DNA of 50,976 nucleotides, from assembly GCA_020718085.1 (NCBI GenBank), contig DYDB01000004.1, positions 35,930-86,905 on the forward strand. Direction: 5' to 3'. Source of the DNA: Micavibrio sp. GTDB lineage: Bacteria; Patescibacteriota; Minisyncoccia; Moranbacterales; GCA-2747515. A program made the translations under genes and the position numbers. A model generated the notes under the pieces. The model was not told the origin of the DNA. It worked only from the letters and a program-made list of their open reading frames with translations, and did not search any database. Shown one piece after another: positions 44,091 through 50,976 of this stretch (within the stretch, counting starts at the first letter, position 1; every line of letters starts with the position of its first letter).

Positions 44091-47000
44091 ATGTTTTCCC
44101 AAAAAACAGACAAAAAAACTGTAAAAAGATCTTTTGTGTTAGCAGGAGGGGTTTTTGCTTTCCTTTTATTTACTTTTAACTTTACAGACTTTCTACTTTC
44201 TCCTGTATTGGCCGCTCCAGATCAAGAACTCACATATCACGGCAAACTCACTGATATTTTGGGACTTTCTGTCGCTGACGGAAATTATGACTTTACACTT
44301 ACAATTTACGACAGTGCAACAGGAGGCGCGTGTCTCTGGACTGCCAGAGGAAATTGTACAACGCCCACAAGTAAATCCATTGCTGTAAGTAAAGGTATTT
44401 TCTCCACAACTTTGGGAGAATCTGGAGATAATCCTCTTAATATCGCATTTGATGCAAACTATTACCTCGAAGTAAAGATCGGATCCAATTCACCCATGTC
44501 TCCTAGAAGAAAGATCACACCAACAGGATTCGCACTTAACACGCAAAGACTCAATGGACTGACAGCGGATAATTATATTGACACATCAGCAACAAGTCAG
44601 ACAAAATCCGGTGCACTTGCAGTCAATGGAAATTTCACAGTCAATACAGATGATTTTTTTGTAGATACGTCTAATGGGAATGTGGGGATTGGCACAATTT
44701 CTCCTTCAGCTAAACTTCACGCAATCAGTACTGCGGAACAGCTTCGCATTGGCTACGACACCTCCAATTATTTCTCCACTACGGTCAACTCTACGGGCAT
44801 GGTTACTTTTAATGCGTCTGGTACTGGTCAAGGATTTACTTTTTCTGACCTTATTACTACTACTCTTGGACTCATTTCTACTGGCTCTCTTACTTTTAAT
44901 GGAGTGACAAATGACATCATTACTGGTACTAATGAGCATTTTTCCATCATGCCTAATGGGACAGGAAATGTTGGTATTGGTACTATCACGCCTACATACA
45001 AGTTGGATATCGCTGGTGCTACCAACACTCGTGATCTTATTACACAAAACCTCATTTTCTCCGGCAACTCTTCAAGCATTCTCAATGCTTACTATGGCTA
45101 CAACGGCTACACCAATTTCTCCGGAGGTATCGGTACCGGAGGCATTGATAGGATAACGAACGCTCAAAGGATCACTAGCACAGGAAATCTCACCAATATC
45201 GGTTCTGTCCAAGCGGGAGAAATAAATTTGACCAGAGGGGGGACTTTTGCAACAAAAGTTGATTATCCCACAGATGCTAATTCCAGAAGTTTGGCTACGG
45301 GAGATCTCAACGGAGATGGCAGATCGGATTTAGCCGTTTTGAACTTGGGGGGCAGTAACGTTTCAGTCCTTATGAACAACGGTGATGGAACCTATATGGC
45401 TAAAGTGGATTATGGCACAGGGATGAATCCCTATGCGGTAGCTCTAGGAGATTTCAATGGCGACAGCAAGCTTGATATGGCAGTTACCAATCTAAGTGAA
45501 AATACTGTATCCATTTTCATCAACAATGGCAACGGCACTTTTGTGGCTGGAGTGACTTATGCTGCTGGATCGGCTCCATACAATATAGCAGTAGGTGATT
45601 TGAATGGCGACGGCAAAGCTGATCTGGTAGTGGGAGCTAATGCTGGAACCACTATCTCGGTATTATTAAACAGTGGCACAGGGACATTTTCTACAAGAAC
45701 AGCCTACACTACGGCCACTGCTCCGAGACACGTTGCTATCGGAGATATTAATGGTGATAGTCGTGCTGATATCGTAGCTTCTAACTACAGCTCCACGTCC
45801 GTTTCAGTTCTGCGAAATAACGGCAATGGCACTTTTGCGGCCAAGACGGATTATGCTACTGGAACCAATCCTTTCGGTGTCGCTATTGGGGATCTCAATG
45901 GTGATGACAAAGCCGATTTGGTTGTGACCAATCTGACAGCTACTTCAGTCTCTGTTCTCCTTAATAGTGGTACCGGCACTTTTCCTTCCAAGACGGATCT
46001 AACCACTGCCACCAATCCGTATAGTGTCGCCATGGGAGACTTTACCGGTGATGGAAAAACTGATCTGGCTGTAACTAATTCCGGATCGGCTTCAGTTTCT
46101 GTTTTTACGAACAATGGTAATGGAACTTTCGGAACTAAAGTGGACTATACAACGGGATTAACTCCTTATTCGGTGGTGAGTCGAGATCTTAACAGCGATG
46201 GAAAAACGGATCTGGCGGTAGCTAACTCTGGTTCTAGTTCAGTTTCTGTTCTTCTCAATCAGCCTCAATCCATGCTCTATGCTCAAGTGTCGACCGGAAA
46301 TGTAGGAATTGGCGCAACACTGCTCTCAGAAAAACTTACAGTGAATGGTGCGATCAATATTGGTAACACATCAAATGCATATGCGGGAACAATGCGTTGG
46401 AACGGATCAGACTTCGAAGGATATGATGGATCGCAGTGGCTTTCACTTACAGGCGGATTAGGTACGGTACAAGCGTTATGGGATGCAAACAATGATACAG
46501 GTATTCAGGTTGAGGAATCCGCAAATGAAGATATGATTCGTTTTGATATTGCTGGCACGGAGCGCATGACTCTAGGAACAACAGGTGATCTAACACTTAG
46601 CGGAAATTTCCTTCCGAATGCAGATGATACATACACGATTGGCGATAATGCACACAGGTGGCAAGATTTGTATTTAGGACCAAATTCATTGCATATTGGT
46701 ACGAGTACATCCGATGAGGGTGTCATCTCGTATGATACGACAAGTAATGTTCTCAATATTGGTACGGATGCTGTGACCAATGGTGATATTGCTTTTAATA
46801 CCGACCAGCTATTTATTGATAGCGTATCGGGTAATGTTGGTATCGGTACAACAATTACAAATGAAAAATTAACCGTGGATGGTTTAATTAGCCTGGCAGA
46901 GCAAACAACTGCACCAAGCGTGGATGCAGGATATGGAAAATTGTATGCAGGGGATGATGGAAAATTGTATTATCAGAATGGTGAAGGAGAAGAGGAAAAC

Positions 47001-50000
47001 ATTAGCCAAGTTAAAAAATTGGTGGAGGATTTTGTGGTTGATGAAGGTTCGTCAGTTAATGCTGGAGATGTGGTGGCGTTTGTAAATGAAACAGTGAAGA
47101 AAGGAGTAAATGTGACCAGCTTTGACAATGCTAGTTATTTTAACAAAGAATTTTATGGTCAATCACAATATATTTCTAATGTAAGGTTGGATAACACTCA
47201 TTTTGTCTTAGTTTATAGTAATAGTGAAAATTCAAATTATGGAACAGCTGTTGTCGGGACAATTTCTGGCACAACTATTACCTACGGTGAGGAATACATT
47301 TTTAATACTGCTTCAACCACATACATTTCAATTGCTTCATTAGACGCAAATCATTTTGTGGTGGCGTATCAAGATGGGGGTAATACTAATTATGGAACAG
47401 CAATTGTTGGTTCAGTGGTTGATTCTTCAATCTCATTTGGAGTAGAATATGTCTTTAACACGGCTTCAACGCCGTATATTGGTGGGGCAACAGCTCTCAA
47501 TACATCGTCTTTTGTAGTGGCATATTCTGATGGAGGCAACTCTTACTATGGTACGGCCATCGTTGGTTCAGTTTCTGGTGCTGTTATTACGTTTGGAGCT
47601 GAAAATGTTTTTAACGCGGCGTCTACACATGACATGTCAATAGCAGCTCTCAATACATCGTCTTTTGTAGTGGCATATTCTGATATAGGCAACTCTTATT
47701 ATGGTACAGCTAGGGTAGGATTAATTTCTGGAATTGATATTTCTTCTTATAGCGCAGAAAGTGTTTTTTCTGCAGCGAGCACTTCAGATGTATCAATTAT
47801 AATCATGGATTCAACACATTTTGTTGTTGGGTATGCGGCCGGTGTCAGCGGATCTTCCATAGTTGGTTTGATCTCTGGAAATACTATTCAGTCTTATGGC
47901 GCTTCGGCCAATTTTGGTTCTGGTGTACAGGATCTATCGCTCTCCACTATTGATGCCACGCATTTTCTCGTGGCAAGCGATAACGGATATGCTAGAATAG
48001 GCGTGCTATCCGGAGTGGCAGTTGCTTTTGGTGCTACAAATTCATTTGTAGGAGCTTCAGATATTTCTTCAGGTGATCCATATATATCAGTTTCAACTAT
48101 TGATTCGAGTCACTTTGTTGTTAATTACAGTAAATATGGTAGTACAACAGGTGTGGGAAGTGTTGTTGTAGGAGAGTTTTCTGGAAACGCTATATCTTCT
48201 TTTGGGGTGGAAACATATATCAATGCGGGAGAATACGGATCTGCAATAAATGATGAAATTTCTATCGCTGTTTTAGACATCTCGCACTTCGTAGTTGTTT
48301 ATGCCGATGATGGGGGTTTGCTGGGACGTACCGCGGGTATAGCTGTTATAGGCACTATATCTAATGGCATTGTTTCGTATGGTGAAGAGTACGATTTTGT
48401 CACATTCTATTCGACCATAGGAGATGTTTCTGTTGCGGCATTAGATTCCACACATTTTGTTATTGGATGGCAGGATAACTATGGAGCTGCAATAGTGGGT
48501 TCAATTTCTGGTACAGCCATTACTTTTGGCGTGGCAAATAATTATAATGTCACTGCGGGTGATACAGGAATGACAAAAATAGAAGTGTTAGACTCCGCGC
48601 ATTTTGTCGTATTATATCGCGATTTGTCGTCGGGATATGCTGTTGCCAGAGTTGGGGTGGTATCCGGAACAACTATTTCATCATATGGCACAGCTGTAAA
48701 TATCAGCGCTGTGGATACAGACCCTGGGAACATACAAAAACTTGATTCCACACATTTTGTTACAACCTATATTATAAATAGCACAGGATTCGGTGTTGCA
48801 AGAGTCAGTTCTGTTTCCGGAACGACCATAACAAATGGAACAGCAAGTAATTTTAATGCAGCTGTCACCACTGGGCGACCGTCGGTTTCTGCTTTAGATT
48901 CAACCCATTTTATTGTCGGATATGTAGATTATGGAGCATCATCTTATGGAACTGCCAGAGCTGCATCAGTGTCTGGCACAACGATCACTTATGGAGCAGA
49001 AAGTGTTTTTAATACAGCGATAACCTCGTATATCTCGGTCTCTGCTTTAGATTCAAATCATTTTGTTGTATCTTATCAGGATGGAGGAAATGCAAATCGT
49101 GGAACTGCACTCAATGGAGTGACATCCGGTACAACTATTGCATCGTATGGGTCGGAAGCTGTTTTCAATCTAAATGATACAAATTATGCAGATATTGCAA
49201 ACCTAGATGACACCCACTTTGTTGTGGCATATAACGATGAGAATGATCCTAATTATGCTACAACTAAAATTGGTGAGACTTCTGACAGATATCTCGGTAT
49301 AGCGCAAGAATCTTGCGCTGCAAATGAATCATGTCCAGTGGCAATTGATGGCATTTCCAATGCACATACCGGACTTACAACAGGTGCAGTTTATTATGTC
49401 ACAGAAGCTGGTGATCTCACTACCACAGACACAGGTTACAAAGTTGGTATGGCAATTTCATCTACAGAGATTGTTATTCAGTCTCAAGGAAGCACAAATC
49501 AAGGGGATATGTATTTTGGTGACATGATCTTTGCCAATGATTTTCGTATTACAGAACAATTGGGCAGTCCACTGGGGCTGATATTCAAAAATCATCTGGA
49601 TCAAGAGATTATGACGCTTGATGAATTGGGCAACATGAGAATTACCGGACAGATCAGTGCAAAAACTATGAACATTGGAGATCATTTTTTTGTGGATACT
49701 GTGGGCAATGTTGGCATTGGCACAGCCATGCCGACACAACCCCTCACTGTTTTTAATGGTACGACAACGGGGACATATACCACAGAAGGTTGGTCACATT
49801 CGTCGGATGCGCGATTAAAAACAAATGTCACACCGATTGATGGTTCGTTGCAAAAAGTTATGGCACTCAATGATGTATATTTTAATTGGATCAATGATCC
49901 ACAGGGTAATCGTCAAGTGGGATTTGTTGCTCAAGAAGTAATGAATGTTTTGCCTGAGGTGGTCACAGGCAATGAGAAAGACGGGTATGGTATTGCATAT

Positions 50001-50795
50001 GGAAATCTTACGGCGATCCTGGTTGGAGCCATGCAAGAACAGCAGAACATCATCACAAACGATGGTTTTCGCATTGATCAAAATGCATTGTCTGTGGTGA
50101 CATTTCACAATGATACAGTGAACAATCTTGCTGATGTTGATGCTGCATTGGGTGATATAAAAGAAGATCAAAACATATTACGTAGTGATTTTGATGATCT
50201 ATATGAGACGAATGCAAACATGCAAGCGGATATTTTGGAAGAAGTGGACTTGCGTATCATTGAGCGTATGCAAAATCTCGATGAAAGTTTGAAGGCTGTC
50301 ATTCAATTTGCAAAAGCGATTGATAATGATCTTTTGATTAATGCAGATCATTTAGTATTCACAGATGATGAGGGTAACGTGACAATTAATGGTATTTTGG
50401 CAATTGATCGTGTAGAAACAGAAGAAGTTGTCACGCAAAAAATAATTGTAAGAGAAATTGCGGAGGACGAATCAATTGCAGGTACTGCTACAATTATTGC
50501 TGGCACATATGATGTGTTTGTGCCTACGCGCACAGTGACGTCACGCAGTCGTATTTTTGTTACACCGCGAGGACTTGTCGAGAAAACATTGGGTGTGACG
50601 AGTGTGGATGATCGCTCTGGTTTTCATGTTTCAATCGTTGGATCTGCTAGTGAAAATATTACTTTTGATTGGTTCATCGTGGAAAAAGACGGTGAGGATG
50701 ATGCGGAAGAGTTTGCGGTGGATAATTCTCAAGATGAGATAAATGTAGATGATGATGCGAGCCAAGCTCTTGATGAAGGTGATGATGTGAAATAA
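44091..50795 (+). CDS. Giant multi-propeller surface protein with S74 chaperone domain
   Basis: A 2,234-aa exported protein. A signal/anchor segment is at about 14-41, then an N-terminal head module (ELTYHGKLTD...PTGFALNTQRLNG; about 44-165). Five GNVGIGT-type tail-fibre motifs are scattered through the chain. A seven-fold FG-GAP/VCBS block lies at about 383-730 (period about 49; GDLNGDGRSDLAV type). A fourteen-fold block of LD..HFVVAY...YGTA.VG..SG..I..G units lies at about 1030-1730. The S74 intramolecular-chaperone domain is at about 1900-1990, with WSHSSDARLK (Ser1905, Lys1910), the self-cleavage region. A coiled coil, a beta-rich end domain and an acidic tail follow. Likely a trimeric fibre for adhesion or contact with other cells. 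Confidence 0.85.
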   Translation: MFSQKTDKKTVKRSFVLAGGVFAFLLFTFNFTDFLLSPVLAAPDQELTYHGKLTDILGLSVADGNYDFTLTIYDSATGGACLWTARGNCTTPTSKSIAVSKGIFSTTLGESGDNPLNIAFDANYYLEVKIGSNSPMSPRRKITPTGFALNTQRLNGLTADNYIDTSATSQTKSGALAVNGNFTVNTDDFFVDTSNGNVGIGTISPSAKLHAISTAEQLRIGYDTSNYFSTTVNSTGMVTFNASGTGQGFTFSDLITTTLGLISTGSLTFNGVTNDIITGTNEHFSIMPNGTGNVGIGTITPTYKLDIAGATNTRDLITQNLIFSGNSSSILNAYYGYNGYTNFSGGIGTGGIDRITNAQRITSTGNLTNIGSVQAGEINLTRGGTFATKVDYPTDANSRSLATGDLNGDGRSDLAVLNLGGSNVSVLMNNGDGTYMAKVDYGTGMNPYAVALGDFNGDSKLDMAVTNLSENTVSIFINNGNGTFVAGVTYAAGSAPYNIAVGDLNGDGKADLVVGANAGTTISVLLNSGTGTFSTRTAYTTATAPRHVAIGDINGDSRADIVASNYSSTSVSVLRNNGNGTFAAKTDYATGTNPFGVAIGDLNGDDKADLVVTNLTATSVSVLLNSGTGTFPSKTDLTTATNPYSVAMGDFTGDGKTDLAVTNSGSASVSVFTNNGNGTFGTKVDYTTGLTPYSVVSRDLNSDGKTDLAVANSGSSSVSVLLNQPQSMLYAQVSTGNVGIGATLLSEKLTVNGAINIGNTSNAYAGTMRWNGSDFEGYDGSQWLSLTGGLGTVQALWDANNDTGIQVEESANEDMIRFDIAGTERMTLGTTGDLTLSGNFLPNADDTYTIGDNAHRWQDLYLGPNSLHIGTSTSDEGVISYDTTSNVLNIGTDAVTNGDIAFNTDQLFIDSVSGNVGIGTTITNEKLTVDGLISLAEQTTAPSVDAGYGKLYAGDDGKLYYQNGEGEEENISQVKKLVEDFVVDEGSSVNAGDVVAFVNETVKKGVNVTSFDNASYFNKEFYGQSQYISNVRLDNTHFVLVYSNSENSNYGTAVVGTISGTTITYGEEYIFNTASTTYISIASLDANHFVVAYQDGGNTNYGTAIVGSVVDSSISFGVEYVFNTASTPYIGGATALNTSSFVVAYSDGGNSYYGTAIVGSVSGAVITFGAENVFNAASTHDMSIAALNTSSFVVAYSDIGNSYYGTARVGLISGIDISSYSAESVFSAASTSDVSIIIMDSTHFVVGYAAGVSGSSIVGLISGNTIQSYGASANFGSGVQDLSLSTIDATHFLVASDNGYARIGVLSGVAVAFGATNSFVGASDISSGDPYISVSTIDSSHFVVNYSKYGSTTGVGSVVVGEFSGNAISSFGVETYINAGEYGSAINDEISIAVLDISHFVVVYADDGGLLGRTAGIAVIGTISNGIVSYGEEYDFVTFYSTIGDVSVAALDSTHFVIGWQDNYGAAIVGSISGTAITFGVANNYNVTAGDTGMTKIEVLDSAHFVVLYRDLSSGYAVARVGVVSGTTISSYGTAVNISAVDTDPGNIQKLDSTHFVTTYIINSTGFGVARVSSVSGTTITNGTASNFNAAVTTGRPSVSALDSTHFIVGYVDYGASSYGTARAASVSGTTITYGAESVFNTAITSYISVSALDSNHFVVSYQDGGNANRGTALNGVTSGTTIASYGSEAVFNLNDTNYADIANLDDTHFVVAYNDENDPNYATTKIGETSDRYLGIAQESCAANESCPVAIDGISNAHTGLTTGAVYYVTEAGDLTTTDTGYKVGMAISSTEIVIQSQGSTNQGDMYFGDMIFANDFRITEQLGSPLGLIFKNHLDQEIMTLDELGNMRITGQISAKTMNIGDHFFVDTVGNVGIGTAMPTQPLTVFNGTTTGTYTTEGWSHSSDARLKTNVTPIDGSLQKVMALNDVYFNWINDPQGNRQVGFVAQEVMNVLPEVVTGNEKDGYGIAYGNLTAILVGAMQEQQNIITNDGFRIDQNALSVVTFHNDTVNNLADVDAALGDIKEDQNILRSDFDDLYETNANMQADILEEVDLRIIERMQNLDESLKAVIQFAKAIDNDLLINADHLVFTDDEGNVTINGILAIDRVETEEVVTQKIIVREIAEDESIAGTATIIAGTYDVFVPTRTVTSRSRIFVTPRGLVEKTLGVTSVDDRSGFHVSIVGSASENITFDWFIVEKDGEDDAEEFAVDNSQDEINVDDDASQALDEGDDVK
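45237..46280 (+). repeat. seven FG-GAP/VCBS repeats in the giant gene
   Basis: Seven units of about 147 bp each encode GD(L/F/I)NGD.(K/R).D(L/I/M) calcium-loop repeats with (N/S)VSVL.N.G(N/T)GTF strands. Seven copies fit one complete seven-bladed propeller. By eye the codons here look more C/G-ending than in the flanks. Confidence 0.85.
47180..49280 (+). repeat. fourteen HFVVAY-type repeats in the giant gene
   Basis: About 14 diverged units of 45-58 aa, each starting LD.(T/S)HFVV.Y and containing V(G/S).(I/V)SG..I. Units 1-4 and 12-13 are the most alike. The count is by eye. Confidence 0.75.
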
Positions 50796-50903
50796 GAAGG
50801 CCTTCGAAAAATTGAAGAATTATGATCTTATTGAGAAATTCTAGTTTTCATAGAAAACATGATATTTTTTTGACCTTTGCAAGGTGAATTTTATATAAAA
50901 CTA

Positions 50904-50912
50904 TGGTATAAT
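50904..50912 (+). promoter_or_regulatory. extended -10 of the truncated paralogue
   Basis: TGgTATAAT, about 31 nt before the ATG at 50943; same context as 44050-44058. Confidence 0.55.
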
Positions 50913-50942
50913 ATTCACAGACAAAAAAATAAACCCCAAAGA

Positions 50943-50976
50943 ATGTTTTTCCAAAAAAAACACAAAAAAACTGTAA
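50943..50976 (+). CDS. Start of a paralogue of the giant surface protein (cut by window end)
   Basis: The last 34 nt encode MFFQKKHKKTV, very close to the MFSQKTDKKTV start of the gene at 44091. The upstream about 45 nt, with the -10 and the CCCCAAAGA box before the ATG, are also nearly the same. The gene runs out of the window, so its domains are unknown. A second giant surface protein in tandem is the likely reading. Confidence 0.7.
   Translation, partial: MFFQKKHKKTV

Noticed and set aside
1-50976. UGA recoding as in some CPR lineages
   Set aside because: TGA ends several full-length genes (for example the Gam-like gene and purE) at the expected family length.

Overview
The window looks like chromosomal DNA from a small-genome, AT-rich bacterium. 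My best guess is Candidate Phyla Radiation / Patescibacteria. This rests on the mix of families: giant S74-type surface proteins with GNVGIGT modules, vWA and Cys-rich repeat surface proteins, MacA/MacB-like and RND exporters, LemA/TPM genes and GH130 enzymes. It also rests on many genes that start without a Shine-Dalgarno (SD) sequence. No rRNA, tRNA or other taxonomic marker is present, so this is inference. The standard genetic code fits: TGA ends several genes. I see no insertion sequence, CRISPR array, tRNA or rRNA.

Layout. 1-9,000: an orphan Mu-Gam-like DNA-end-binding protein, an inositol-monophosphatase-family enzyme, purD, a lemA-TPM pair, a second two-gene TPM unit whose first member carries a long coiled coil, purE, and a HAD phosphatase. 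Most genes in the first 7.7 kb have good SD sequences and end in strong terminators. 9,000-17,400: a small unknown protein, a RelA/SpoT-type synthetase overlapping a 917-aa PAS/GAF sensor, then on the minus strand a RimK-like ATP-grasp enzyme with a possible 48-aa basic peptide gene behind it, and an ABC-2 exporter followed by a COG0523 GTPase. 17,400-25,900: membrane and surface genes (unknown protein, repeat lipoprotein, vWA repeat protein), a response regulator facing a sensor kinase, a small secreted Cys/His protein, an M23 peptidase, a DUF2238 protein, and a lipoprotein ferredoxin paired with a heme-b-type membrane protein. 25,900-35,100: a MacA/MacB-like tripartite exporter, two small unknown genes, and a minus-strand marR-adaptor-RND operon. 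35,200-38,000: a TPR protein and a Cys-rich secreted repeat protein. 38,100-42,000: two GH130-type glycosidase/phosphorylase genes. 42,000-44,000: typA/bipA behind a strongly structured leader. 44,000-end: a 2,234-aa surface protein with one 7-fold and one 14-fold propeller-type repeat block and a C-terminal S74 chaperone domain. The promoter and first codons of a close paralogue follow at the very end.

Themes. The genes point to envelope biology (export, surface display, wall remodelling, envelope quality control), sensing (ppGpp-type synthetase plus sensor, kinase/regulator), cytoplasmic beta-mannoside metabolism and part of purine synthesis. Promoters are sigma70-like. Many have an extended -10 (TGnTATAAT or TGnTATGAT), and at least two are placed so that the mRNA would be leaderless or nearly so. 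The least familiar units are the RelA-like/PAS-GAF pair, the anchored ferredoxin/heme-b pair, the adjacent DGV-repeat lipoprotein and vWA protein, the typA leader, and the tandem giant propeller proteins.
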